Assembly (NCBI RefSeq): GCF_000377565.1
Contig: NZ_KB898379.1
Span: 1 to 62,085, forward strand
Length of the DNA stretch: 62,085 bases
Direction: 5' to 3'
Source of the DNA: Rhizobium sp. 2MFCol3.1
Lineage (GTDB): Bacteria; Pseudomonadota; Alphaproteobacteria; Rhizobiales; Rhizobiaceae
Positions 11,829 through 21,985 of the stretch are shown in pieces; the first letter of the stretch is position 1, and each line of letters begins with the position of its first letter. A program made the position numbers and the translations under genes. The notes under the pieces were generated by a model. The model had not been told where the DNA came from. It searched no databases and saw only the letters and a list, made by a program, of their open reading frames with translations.

Positions 11829-12662
11829 TCAGCCGAGACGCTCGGCGTGCCACTTCAGGTGATCGTCCATGAAGGTCGAGATGAAGTAGTAGGAGTGGTC
11901 GTAGCGCTCGTGCATGCGCAGCTTCAGCTTGATGTCGGTGCCCTTGATCGCTTCTTCGAACAGCCAGGGGCGCAGCCCGTTCTCAAGGAAGCCGTCGGCC
12001 TTTCCCTGGTCGATCAGGAACTCCGGGAAGCGTGCGCCATCCTTGACCAAGGCGCAGGCATCGTACTGGCGCCATGCGGCGCGGTCGGCGCCGAGATATT
12101 TTTCGAAGGCGGGAGCGGACCAATCGGCCGTCGAGGGCTCGACGATCGGCGCGAAGGCAGAGCAGCTCTTGAAGCGGCCGGGGTTCTTCAGCGCGATGGT
12201 CATGGCCCCGTGGCCTCCCATGGAATGGCCGAAGATGCCCTGGCGATCCATGTCCATGCGGAAGTGCTGGCTGACGAAAGCGGGCAATTCCTCGGTGATA
12301 TAGGTATACATCTGATAGTTTTCGGCCCAGGGCTCTTCGGTGGCGTTCAGATAGAAGCCCGCGCCCTTGCCCATCTGCCAGTTGGTCAGTTCATCCGGTA
12401 CGTCGTTGCCGCGCGGGCTGACATCCGGGCAGACGATGATCAGGCCGAGTTCGGCCGCCATGCGGCGATACTCGCCCTTTTCCATGACGTTGGCGTGGGT
12501 GCAGGTGAGGCCCGAGAGATACCAGAGGACAGGGCAGGGCTTTTCGATAGCCTGCGGCGGCACGAAGACCGCAAAGGTCATGTCGCACTTCAGAGCCTCG
12601 GACGTATGCGTGAAAACGCCCTGCATGCCGCCAAAGGCGGTCGCCTGGGATAGGATGTTCAT
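11829..12662 (-). CDS. fghA: S-formylglutathione hydrolase
   Basis: 277-residue esterase-D-type alpha/beta hydrolase that splits S-formylglutathione to formate and glutathione, the last step of glutathione-dependent formaldehyde oxidation. The nucleophile is S147 in GIFGHSMGGHGAM. The acid and histidine lie in LIDQGKADGFL and ERYDHSYYF. The oxyanion region YLSGLTCTHANV (49-60) is typical. FrmA and Gfa of the same pathway are encoded just upstream. The start is one base after the stop of the YaiI-like gene. Confidence 0.95.
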   Translation of the reverse strand: MNILSQATAFGGMQGVFTHTSEALKCDMTFAVFVPPQAIEKPCPVLWYLSGLTCTHANVMEKGEYRRMAAELGLIIVCPDVSPRGNDVPDELTNWQMGKGAGFYLNATEEPWAENYQMYTYITEELPAFVSQHFRMDMDRQGIFGHSMGGHGAMTIALKNPGRFKSCSAFAPIVEPSTADWSAPAFEKYLGADRAAWRQYDACALVKDGARFPEFLIDQGKADGFLENGLRPWLFEEAIKGTDIKLKLRMHERYDHSYYFISTFMDDHLKWHAERLG

Positions 12663-12663
12663 T

Positions 12664-13131
12664 CTACTCTCCTGGTGGTGGCGTGACGGCCTTGGCGCGG
12701 CGGCACAGCCGATCGAATGTTTCGAGAAAACGGGAACGGTCCTTCGGACCGAAGGCGGCGTTGTAGCCCTTGCTTTCGCCTGTTTCGCGCAGATGCGCGC
12801 CGAGATCGCGCATAGCGCTCGCCATGCCGATATTGGTGTCGTCGAAGACGCGGCCGGTGGGGCCGGTGACGAATGCGCCCGCCGCGACGCAACGCACCGC
12901 GAGCGGCACGTCGGCGGTGACGACCACGTCGCCCGATCCGCAATGTTCGGCGATCCAGTTGTCGGCGGCGTCGAAGCCGTTGGAGACGATGACGTTGTGC
13001 ACCATCGGATCGCGCGAGGGGCGCAGGCCGGAGTTGGCGACGAAGGTCACCTCGATGCCGAGCCGTTCGGCGACCTTGAGGACCTCGGGCTTGACCGGGC
13101 AGGCGTCTGCGTCAACGTAGATATGGTGCAT
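12664..13131 (-). CDS. YaiI/YqxD (UPF0178) family protein
   Basis: 155 residues of the UPF0178 family. It opens with IYVDADACPVKPEVLKVAE (residues 4-22), an acidic PIN-like active-site arrangement, and has VVTADVPLA and GRVFDDTNI further in. The family resembles PIN-domain nucleases, but no activity is established. It is separated from fghA by one base and is probably co-transcribed with it. Confidence 0.9.
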   Translation of the reverse strand: MHHIYVDADACPVKPEVLKVAERLGIEVTFVANSGLRPSRDPMVHNVIVSNGFDAADNWIAEHCGSGDVVVTADVPLAVRCVAAGAFVTGPTGRVFDDTNIGMASAMRDLGAHLRETGESKGYNAAFGPKDRSRFLETFDRLCRRAKAVTPPPGE

Positions 13132-13155
13132 GGGTTTTTGTCGGTGTCCGTGGTG

Positions 13156-13461
13156 TCAGTCTTCAAAGAAGCGGTGATAGTCTCGTGCCGCATGTATGAG
13201 GCGGACGAGGTCTATACCCGATCCGTCGGAAATGGGTTCATAGATCACGATATATTGCCTGAAAGTAAAAAGCCGGAGGTTGGGGAACTTCGGAAAACGG
13301 GTTACGCCAAGAAGCGGATTGTCGGCAAATATCTGTGCCCGGTCTTCGAGTTTCAGCGCGAAGTCATCCGCGCGAGATTCGCTATCCTTGGCAATGAAGT
13401 TCCAGGCATCAAGGGCATCCAAAAGGAACAGCCGTCGACGACGTATCGCGCCGCGGCTCAT
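13156..13461 (-). CDS. ParE/RelE-family toxin of a type II toxin-antitoxin pair
   Basis: 101 residues with the ParE-like fold pattern: an N-terminal basic strand, a helix pair (DAWNFIAKDSESRADDFALKL), NPLLGVTRFPKFPNLRLF and the terminal strands YIVIYEP and IDLVRLIHAARDYHRFFED. The start overlaps the antitoxin stop (ATGA), the usual coupling. Members poison gyrase (ParE) or cut mRNA (RelE); which applies is not clear from the sequence. It lies in the middle of the formaldehyde and propionyl-CoA genes. Confidence 0.85.
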   Translation of the reverse strand: MSRGAIRRRRLFLLDALDAWNFIAKDSESRADDFALKLEDRAQIFADNPLLGVTRFPKFPNLRLFTFRQYIVIYEPISDGSGIDLVRLIHAARDYHRFFED

Positions 13462-13715
13462 ATCTTTCCGGTGCGGAACTTGACGAGGAGGTCCTTCATC
13501 GGCTCCATCGGCTCCGAAGGGCCACTGGCTAGCCCTTTTTCGATCTCGGCCTCGAGCCCGGCAATAAATGCCGCCGCTTCCCGTTCACGTTCTTCGACCA
13601 AGCGAAGGCCCGTCGACACAACGTCGTTCGCGCCGTCGAAACGGCCGGTCTCGACCAAACGATCAATGAGATCCTGCTGCTGTTTTGTTAGAGACAAGGC
13701 GGATGTTGCGGACAT
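13458..13715 (-). CDS. ParD-like antitoxin
   Basis: 85 residues from the ATG at 13715; an upstream in-frame start at 13754 adds unrelated residues. The N-terminal part, SLTKQQQDLIDRLVETGRFDGANDV, is a ribbon-helix-helix of the ParD/CopG type that binds DNA as a dimer. The acidic C-terminal tail would wrap the toxin. The pair likely represses its own promoter in the short region upstream (13716-13760). Confidence 0.85.
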   Translation of the reverse strand: MSATSALSLTKQQQDLIDRLVETGRFDGANDVVSTGLRLVEEREREAAAFIAGLEAEIEKGLASGPSEPMEPMKDLLVKFRTGKI

Positions 13716-13829
13716 GCGTGATCCCTTGGTTTGTCGTTGGCTGCAGCTTATCAAATCGACACAGTCGGCGCTTCCTAAAAATATATGGATGCGCGTACGA
13801 AGGCGCTACCGGGGAACCTTGGCCCTCGT

Positions 13830-13854
13830 CGCTGCGCGCGGCCGACGCGCAGCG
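13830..13854. terminator. GC-rich hairpin downstream of gfa
   Basis: A 9-bp perfect stem (CGCTGCGCG/CGCGCAGCG) with a 7-nt loop lies after the gfa stop. A second small hairpin (GTGAGG/CCTCAC, 13863-13879) overlaps the stop itself. Neither has a clear T-run, so Rho-independent termination is only possible, not certain. Confidence 0.4.
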
Positions 13855-13876
13855 GGTTTGACCGTGAGGTCGATCC

Positions 13877-14455
13877 TCACGCCTCCTTCAGCGTGCCGGC
13901 CTTCTTGGCGGCGAAGGTCGCGAGCACATCCATCAGCGTAGGGTTCAGGCAGTCGTAGGGCGGAAGGCCGAGTTCGCCGAGGCGGCTGCGAACGCCTGAC
14001 ATTGCCGAGGGTGGGGTGCCGCTCTCGATGATCGAGGAGACGAAGGCGGCGAAGGTCGGTTCGGGCCAGCCGGGTTCCTGGAAGCGTTCGGGGTGAACGA
14101 AGGACAGGCCCTTGAAGGCATGGTCGCGCTCGACGGGGCCGTACATGTGGACGCCGCACTCCTTGCAGGCGTGGCGCTGGATCAGCGCGTCCTTGTCGAC
14201 GACCGCGAGCTTGTCGCCATTTTCGAGAACGGTGACGTTGTCGGTCGAAGCGACCGCGACAACCGAGAACGCGGCTCCCTTGGGCTTCCAGCACTTGGTG
14301 CAGCCGCAGGCATGGTTATGGGCGACCGTGCCCTTGACCGCTACCTTGACCGGGCGGCTGGCGCATGCGCAGACGAGCGTGCCGCCACCGAAATTCGCCT
14401 GGCCTTTCTTGACCCCGCCATCGAGCGCGGGGTGGATCGATACCTGATATGCCAT
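13877..14455 (-). CDS. gfa: S-(hydroxymethyl)glutathione synthase, formaldehyde-activating enzyme
   Basis: 192-residue Gfa that promotes condensation of formaldehyde with glutathione to feed FrmA. Zinc ligands are visible as C29/C31, C50/C52/C55 (HACGCTKCW) and C97/C100 (HACKECG), matching the Gfa pattern. The length is standard. Upstream are elaA and frmA on the same strand; downstream, the toxin-antitoxin pair separates it from fghA. Confidence 0.93.
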   Translation of the reverse strand: MAYQVSIHPALDGGVKKGQANFGGGTLVCACASRPVKVAVKGTVAHNHACGCTKCWKPKGAAFSVVAVASTDNVTVLENGDKLAVVDKDALIQRHACKECGVHMYGPVERDHAFKGLSFVHPERFQEPGWPEPTFAAFVSSIIESGTPPSAMSGVRSRLGELGLPPYDCLNPTLMDVLATFAAKKAGTLKEA

Positions 14456-14630
14456 GCTCAGCTTCTCCTCCTCAGCTGCCGATGGCTCCCAAATCAGGAC
14501 CGATTTGTGAAAAAGCCGCCGGCCATTTCAAAGTCGTGCCGCATTGCGTGGTGGGTGTGTCTTGGCGCTCCCTGAGTCCTGTCGGGCAGGGTCGGACGTC
14601 GGATGCAAATCTAACAAACCGGCCTTGTGA

Positions 14631-14666
14631 AAACCAGCGAATCCGCAGGGTGGGGTTCGCTGGTTT
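14631..14666 (-). terminator. Terminator after the elaA-like gene
   Basis: A perfect 11-bp stem (AAACCAGCGAA/TTCGCTGGTTT) lies just past the elaA-like stop codon on the minus strand and ends in TTT before TCAC. It probably ends the frmA-elaA transcript, leaving gfa with its own promoter in 14456-14630, where no clear -10/-35 pair was recognised. Confidence 0.65.
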
Positions 14667-14677
14667 GGGTCGTCAGG

Positions 14678-15142
14678 TCAGCGTACCGCCCTGACCATAT
14701 CGACGTGCGGGATGCCGTCCTCGAGATATTCCTCGGAGGTGGTCTCGAAGCCGAAGCTGCCGTAGAAGCGGGAGAGGTGGCTTTGGGCGGAGAGGTAGAT
14801 CGGGGCTTGCGGATAGCGCTCTTCGCAGACGGATATGGCCTCGCGCATGACGGCCTCGCCGAGGCGTTTGCCGCGATGATCAGGAGAGACGACGACGCGG
14901 CCGATCTTGGCGGGCGCGCCCTTGTCCGCCGGGGCGAAGATGCGGGCGGCGGCAAGGAGCTCGCCGTCCTGCAGCAGGCGCAGATGCAGGGCGTCCGCAT
15001 CCTTGCCGTCGAGTTCCGGATAGGGGCAGTTCTGCTCGACGACGAAGACGTCGACGCGCATCTTAAGAAGCGCGTACAGCTCGACGGCGGAGAGCTCATC
15101 GAGCCTCCGCGCGTCGACCGTGTAGTTCGGCTGGGTGATCAA
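14678..15142 (-). CDS. ElaA-like GNAT family N-acetyltransferase
   Basis: 154-residue GNAT enzyme resembling ElaA. The N-terminal LYALLKMRVDVFVVEQNCPYPELDG (in parts, residues about 22-46) is the family signature. The acetyl-CoA loop is RVVVSPDHRGKRLGEAVM (about 86-103). The start is a TTG at 15142 that overlaps the frmA stop (TTGA), so it relies on translational coupling. The substrate is unknown. Confidence 0.87.
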   Translation of the reverse strand: MITQPNYTVDARRLDELSAVELYALLKMRVDVFVVEQNCPYPELDGKDADALHLRLLQDGELLAAARIFAPADKGAPAKIGRVVVSPDHRGKRLGEAVMREAISVCEERYPQAPIYLSAQSHLSRFYGSFGFETTSEEYLEDGIPHVDMVRAVR

Positions 15143-16266
15143 TAGACCACCACGCCGCGGATCGATTCACCCTTGTGCATCAGGTCGAAGCCCTTGTTGA
15201 TGTCTTCGAGCGGCATGGTGTGGGTGATCATCGGGTCGATCTGGATCTTGCCTTCCATGTACCAGTCGACGATCTTCGGAACGTCGGTGCGGCCACGCGC
15301 GCCGCCAAACGCGGTGCCCATCCAGTTGCGGCCGGTGACCAACTGGAACGGACGCGTGGAGATTTCCTGGCCGGCGCCGGCGACGCCGATGATGACGGAT
15401 TTGCCCCAGCCGCGATGCGAGGATTCGAGCGCCTGGCGCATGACCTTGGTGTTGCCGGTGCAGTCAAAGGTGTAGTCGGCGCCGCCGATGAGGTCGCCAT
15501 GGCGCTTGGTCATGTTGACGAGATAAGGCACGATGTCATCGCCGACTTCCTTCGGGTTAACGAAGTGGGTCATGCCGAACTTCTCGCCCCAGGCCTTGCG
15601 GTCGTTGTTGATGTCGACGCCGATGATCATGTCGGCGCCGGCAAGGCGCAGGCCCTGCAGCACGTTCAGGCCAATGCCGCCGAGGCCGAACACGATCGCG
15701 GTGGAGCCGATCTCGACCTTGGCGGTGTTGATGACAGCGCCGATGCCCGTGGTGACGCCGCAGCCGATGTAGCAGACCTTGTCGAAGGGGGCGTCGGGGT
15801 TGATCTTGGCGAGCGCGATCTCAGGCAGAACGGTGAAGTTCGCGAAGGTCGAGCAGCCCATATAATGGTGGATCTTGTCCTTGCCGATCGAGAAGCGCGA
15901 GGTGCCGTCAGGCATGACGCCCTGGCCCTGGGTCGAGCGGATCGAGGTGCAGAGGTTGGTCTTGCGCGAGGTGCAGGAATAGCATTCGCGGCATTCCGGC
16001 GTGTAGAGCGGAATGACGTGGTCACCCTTCTTCAGCGAGGTAACGCCTGGGCCGACGTCGACAACGATGCCGGCGCCTTCATGGCCGAGGATCGCCGGGA
16101 ACAGACCTTCCGGGTCGGCGCCCGAGAGCGTGAAGTCGTCGGTGTGGCAGATGCCCGTCGCCTTCACCTCGATCAGCACTTCGCCGGCCTTGGGGCCTTC
16201 GAGCTGCACGGTCATCACTTCGAGTGGTTTACCTGCCTGTACGGCAACAGCGGCGCGAACGTCCAT
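15139..16266 (-). CDS. frmA: S-(hydroxymethyl)glutathione dehydrogenase, class III alcohol dehydrogenase
   Basis: 375-residue zinc alcohol dehydrogenase that oxidises S-hydroxymethylglutathione to S-formylglutathione with NAD+. The catalytic zinc site includes C40 and H62-E63 (GHEGAGIV). Structural zinc ligands are C92, C95, C98 and C106. The NAD fold motif is FGLGGIGLNVLQG. The start at 16266 has GGAGAC upstream and gives the usual MDVRAAVAV. Also called adhC/adhI/flhA in related genomes. With gfa and fghA nearby, the whole glutathione-dependent formaldehyde route is present. Confidence 0.95.
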   Translation of the reverse strand: MDVRAAVAVQAGKPLEVMTVQLEGPKAGEVLIEVKATGICHTDDFTLSGADPEGLFPAILGHEGAGIVVDVGPGVTSLKKGDHVIPLYTPECRECYSCTSRKTNLCTSIRSTQGQGVMPDGTSRFSIGKDKIHHYMGCSTFANFTVLPEIALAKINPDAPFDKVCYIGCGVTTGIGAVINTAKVEIGSTAIVFGLGGIGLNVLQGLRLAGADMIIGVDINNDRKAWGEKFGMTHFVNPKEVGDDIVPYLVNMTKRHGDLIGGADYTFDCTGNTKVMRQALESSHRGWGKSVIIGVAGAGQEISTRPFQLVTGRNWMGTAFGGARGRTDVPKIVDWYMEGKIQIDPMITHTMPLEDINKGFDLMHKGESIRGVVVY

Positions 16267-16365
16267 TTTAGTCTCCAATATGCTGATTTGATCGGGCGGA
16301 CTTTTGCACGCGTAAGGAGCGCGGCTCAAGGAAAAAGAGCAGCGCCCGCCTTTATAACGTCTGCG

Positions 16366-17637
16366 TCAAAACAGCCTGTCGATGGCGGTGATGACGGCGT
16401 AGCCGTGCATGGCGATCGCGGCGTAGAGACCGAAGGAGACAAGCATGCGCTCGCCGCCGTTCATCTCATCAAGCTTCTCGCGCGGCTTGAAGGAGCCGCC
16501 GCCGATGATGCTGACGAGGGTGAAGACCAGCAGGCCGATGCCGAGATAGCGAGCCGAAAGCCCGATTTCGGCGCCGACAGCGAGGATGCAGAGCGTCACC
16601 AGAAAGCTCGCCAGGATCTGTGAGCGCTTGGTCCTGAATATCTGCCGCAGCACCTGGCCGCCATCGAAACGATGCATGGGTAGAAGATTAAGCAGGTTGA
16701 AGGCGCCGAGGATCAACAGGAAGACAAGGATGGGCGGATCGGCGGCGGCGGGAAGGATGCCGTGATCGGCGAGGCTATGGCCAAGGACGAGAATCGGCAC
16801 CAGAAATGCCGACATGCCGGATCCCATCAGCGCGCAGGTCGCGACCTCGAAGAGCGAGCGGTACGGGCGGCTGCCGATGGCGATGCCGCCGAGGAAGGGA
16901 ATGAAGACCATGCGGACAGAGGTGTGGCCGAACATGCGGTAGGCGGCCATGTGGCCCAGTTCGTGCAGCGCGATGACGACCGTCAGGAAGGTCGATATCA
17001 TCAGGCCGCGCTGCGTGAGGCCGAGGAAGGGCCAGAGAAGCAGGGTCGAGAGGATCGCGAGCGCCACCTGCACGAGCGGATGTTCGAAATAGCCCTGCGG
17101 CTGCGAGATGCCGGTCTTCAGCCAGCCATCAAGCGCCTTCATTTCGCGGTGGAGCGCGACGTAGCGGAAGATCAGGAAGGCGAGGCCGCGATAGCGATCC
17201 GTCTGGTCGACTTCCAAGACGGCACGGCCATCGGCGGTGGGCCGGATGATGCGGCGCTCGCGATAGTCCTTCCAGAAGGAGGCATCGAGGGTGCTGTCAT
17301 CGACGATGGATGACTGAAAGCCCTGCGCATTAGAGGCAAGGGCCGCCAGAGGCTCAATCGCGAGCAGGCGGCGTGTGGGGGCATCGTTTCTGTCCTGATA
17401 GCGGTAGGTCTGCTCCACGACATTGCCGCCCACCTCCATCTGCCGGCTCGATATCACCTGATGGTGCCAACTGGCATTCGAACCCATCGGGTTCATGGCG
17501 GTCCACAGCGTTTCCGGCGTGCAATCGAACGAGCGGCTGACATGCAGCGTTCTCAGCCCCAGGGGCATTCGCATCAGGAGCCACAGCATGCCGAGATTGA
17601 TAGACAGCAGTAGCAGCGCGGATTGCATGACACTCAT
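16366..17637 (-). CDS. Site-2-protease-like (M50) membrane metalloprotease with an N-terminal soluble domain
   Basis: A 423-residue membrane protein. HELGH (H225, E226, H229) in a hydrophobic helix and NLLPMHRFDGG (D325) in another are the paired motifs of intramembrane zinc proteases of the S2P/M50 family. Between the first helix (about 5-25) and the core is a soluble stretch at about 30-150 beginning VSRSFDCTPETLWTAM, which resembles an SRPBCC/START-type ligand domain. About six further membrane segments follow. Start at ATG 17637 with GGAG 6 nt upstream. The substrate is unknown; no partner anti-sigma factor is adjacent. It is downstream of pccA on the same strand. Confidence 0.8.
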   Translation of the reverse strand: MSVMQSALLLLSINLGMLWLLMRMPLGLRTLHVSRSFDCTPETLWTAMNPMGSNASWHHQVISSRQMEVGGNVVEQTYRYQDRNDAPTRRLLAIEPLAALASNAQGFQSSIVDDSTLDASFWKDYRERRIIRPTADGRAVLEVDQTDRYRGLAFLIFRYVALHREMKALDGWLKTGISQPQGYFEHPLVQVALAILSTLLLWPFLGLTQRGLMISTFLTVVIALHELGHMAAYRMFGHTSVRMVFIPFLGGIAIGSRPYRSLFEVATCALMGSGMSAFLVPILVLGHSLADHGILPAAADPPILVFLLILGAFNLLNLLPMHRFDGGQVLRQIFRTKRSQILASFLVTLCILAVGAEIGLSARYLGIGLLVFTLVSIIGGGSFKPREKLDEMNGGERMLVSFGLYAAIAMHGYAVITAIDRLF

Positions 17638-17737
17638 CACTTACTCCACCCGGCAGGGATCCGGATGGGTTAAAGACTAGCGGCGACGCGTTAATAAATG
17701 CGGAGCGGAACGTGACGGTCTGGTGTGCCGGAACGGG

Positions 17738-19747
<2,010 letters not shown>

Positions 19748-19852
19748 GAAGACTCCACCCGTGACCTGCGTTCCGAGTCTTAAGCATAAAGACTGGAACG
19801 CACAATCACGGATAGGACACGCACGGATAGGGCACGGAGAGAAGCGTCGCGA

Positions 19853-20560
19853 TCAGGCGACGGCCGCCTCTGTCCCGAGCCTGTCGTCGACGATCCGGAG
19901 CCAGCGGGTGCGACGCGGTGCCTCGGCGTAATCGGTGAGCGCAAGCGCCGAGACGATCTGCGACCAGCGCGGATGGTTCGACGCCGGAAGCGTCTCTTCG
20001 CCGATCTGCATCATAACCGCCCAGGTGAGCGCCTGTACCGTTATGGTACCGCCGTCGCTGAGCGCGCGCAGGATGCGCATAATGTAATCCACATCCTGCC
20101 TGGTGATTCCCCGGCGATCGATGGCGCGGCTCTTGTGATAGGCGCCGCGATTGTCCGATAGCGCCAGGCGCAGCTGATCGAGCGCAAACGCGCGCAGCTC
20201 GTCGGGCACATAGGCGGAAATCTCGATGACGTGGAGCACAAGCTCCAGCTCAACCGCCGAATGAATGACACCGTCGGTCGCGACCATGCGCATCAGCCAA
20301 GCGACGTTGATTTCGTCGAGAGAGCCTTGCGGATAGTTATATTGGACGATGAAGGCCGCGAGCTGCTCCACGAAATAGCTATTCCATTCGGGGCATTTCT
20401 CGGGGCAGGAATTGTTCAGTGCCAGCATGACGACGACGTCGTCGGCAGTTCTGATTCCCTCGGGAAAACTGTGTCTGCGCAGAAGATCGATATCCTCCAC
20501 GCCAAGTCGATGCTTTCCGGCGATGACACATGCCGGAAAAGCGAGTCGAATTTCGCTCAT
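19853..20560 (-). CDS. Hypothetical protein, mostly helical
   Basis: 235 residues, soluble, with no signal or membrane segment. It starts MSEIRLAFPACVIAGKHRLG after GGAGAG. Segments such as LMRMVATDGVIHSAVELELVLHV and PDELRAFALDQLRLAL look like a helical bundle. The family was not recognised. It is isolated: 105 bp from pccA and about 100 bp from the DMT transporter gene, on the same strand as both. Confidence 0.7.
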   Translation of the reverse strand: MSEIRLAFPACVIAGKHRLGVEDIDLLRRHSFPEGIRTADDVVVMLALNNSCPEKCPEWNSYFVEQLAAFIVQYNYPQGSLDEINVAWLMRMVATDGVIHSAVELELVLHVIEISAYVPDELRAFALDQLRLALSDNRGAYHKSRAIDRRGITRQDVDYIMRILRALSDGGTITVQALTWAVMMQIGEETLPASNHPRWSQIVSALALTDYAEAPRRTRWLRIVDDRLGTEAAVA

Positions 20561-20656
20561 CTTTTCTCTCCAGGCCTCATCATGAAGCCGAAGATTCTTC
20601 TAGCGCCAGCGAATTGATGTTCTCTCAATAGGCGGAGTTAACAAGGTGTTTACGGC

Positions 20657-21583
20657 TCAGGCCTGTTTGGCGGCCCGCGCCTGCACCCGTTCGCGCCAGA
20701 TGATGAAGAGGCCGGAGGCGACGATGATCATGATTCCGATCCATTTGGAGAAGTTCGGGAAATCGCCGAACAGGGCGTAGCCCAAGATGGTGGCGGAGAT
20801 GATCTCGAAATACTGGAACGGCGCCAGAAGCGAGAGCGGCGCCATGCGGAAGGCCCGGACGACGATCATGTGCACATAGCCGGAGAGCGAGCCGAGAATC
20901 AGCAGAAGCACGAGGCCGAGAATCGATGTCGGGAGCGAGACGTCGAAATCGCTGACGCCCATGCCGTTTCCGACGATGAGCGCACCGGACATGAAAAGCG
21001 TGCCGCCGATGCCGGCCATGGTCTGCATCGTCAAAGGCGAATCGGCATTGCCGATGGCGCGGTTGAGGAAAAGATAGAGAGAGAAGAGGAAGGCGCAGCA
21101 GACGGGTAGCAGCGCTTTCAGGCCGAAGACTTCATAGCTCGGCTGGATGACGATCATCGCGCCGCCGAATCCAACCACGATCGCCGTCCAACGCCGCCAG
21201 CCGACCTTGTCGCCGAGGAAAAGCGCCGAAAGGCCGGCAAGCATGAAGGGTTCGACGAAATAGATGGCAAAGACATCGGCGAGCGGCATGTATTTGACAG
21301 CGACGAAAAACAGGAGGCTCGCTGCCCCATGCAGCGCGCCGCGCAGCAGATTCATCCAGGGGCGCTTTGCCGACAGCGCGCCCCAGCCGAATATCATGAA
21401 GAGAATCGGCAGCGTGCAGACAAGCTGGAAAAAGAATCGGTAGAAAGTGACCTGGCCGGGCGACATGCCCTCGAACGTCGCCATGTACTTGGCGATCGCA
21501 TCCATGGCGGGGAGGACGATCATCGCGCCGGCCATCAGCGCCATGCCTTGCAGGGGATTGTGCAGGTCGGTTTTATCGGACAT
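20657..21583 (-). CDS. DMT-superfamily (EamA) transporter
   Basis: 308 residues with ten predicted helices in two EamA repeats. The first repeat begins about residue 12, with TFYRFFFQLVCTLPIL and the loop RGALHGAASLLFFVAVKYMPLADVFA. The second begins about residue 155. Typical cytoplasmic basic C-terminus (WRERVQARAAKQA). Members export or import small metabolites; the substrate cannot be told. A single gene, preceded by a gap and the tRNA-Leu gene on the same strand. Confidence 0.88.
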   Translation of the reverse strand: MSDKTDLHNPLQGMALMAGAMIVLPAMDAIAKYMATFEGMSPGQVTFYRFFFQLVCTLPILFMIFGWGALSAKRPWMNLLRGALHGAASLLFFVAVKYMPLADVFAIYFVEPFMLAGLSALFLGDKVGWRRWTAIVVGFGGAMIVIQPSYEVFGLKALLPVCCAFLFSLYLFLNRAIGNADSPLTMQTMAGIGGTLFMSGALIVGNGMGVSDFDVSLPTSILGLVLLLILGSLSGYVHMIVVRAFRMAPLSLLAPFQYFEIISATILGYALFGDFPNFSKWIGIMIIVASGLFIIWRERVQARAAKQA

Positions 21584-21716
21584 CTTCGAGAAATTTCATT
21601 GGGCTGAGATCCAGCCGTTATAAACAATAAAATCTCTCGTTAAGAGATGCCGCAGACGACATATCGCGTCGTCGGGAGCCAGTTGCCCTGGCTTGTCTCA
21701 CTCCTCAGGAGAGAGA

Positions 21717-21801
21717 TGGTGCGGTCGAGAAGACTCGAACTTCCACGGGTTGCCCCACAGCGACCTCAACGCTGCGCGTCTACCAATTCCGCCACGACCG
21801 C
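21717..21801 (-). tRNA. tRNA-Leu, anticodon GAG
   Basis: An 85-nt minus-strand tRNA with a long variable arm. The acceptor arms GCGGTCG and CGACCGC pair fully, followed by discriminator A and an encoded CCA. The D arm reads GGCGGAATTGGTAGACGC. The anticodon stem CAGCG/CGCTG encloses the loop TTGAGGT, so the anticodon is GAG (reads CUC/CUU). The T arm contains GTTCGAGTC. All features are canonical. Confidence 0.96.
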
Positions 21802-21985
21802 ATCGTGGTAGGTGCCGGTTTGTGCCGGCGACGCAGCATGTAGCAAAAGGTTTTTCGGGACACAAGGGCCATGTGACAGATTTTTTCAAAGAAGGTGACA
21901 GCGTTTGTAAAGGCAGCAATTCGGAGCCATATAGATGCTCGAAAAAGCCCGCGATCAAAGGCGCTGCGGGCCGCAAGGAATGGCT

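Noticed and set aside
13716..13830. Extended ParD start at 13754
   Set aside because: The extra residues MISCSQRQTKGSR have no homology-like pattern and would cover the expected promoter; the ATG at 13715 gives the normal family start.
21873..21905. TGTGACAG/GGTGACAG repeats before lipB as a Pho box
   Set aside because: The spacing is well over 11 bp and the words are not in PhoB phase.
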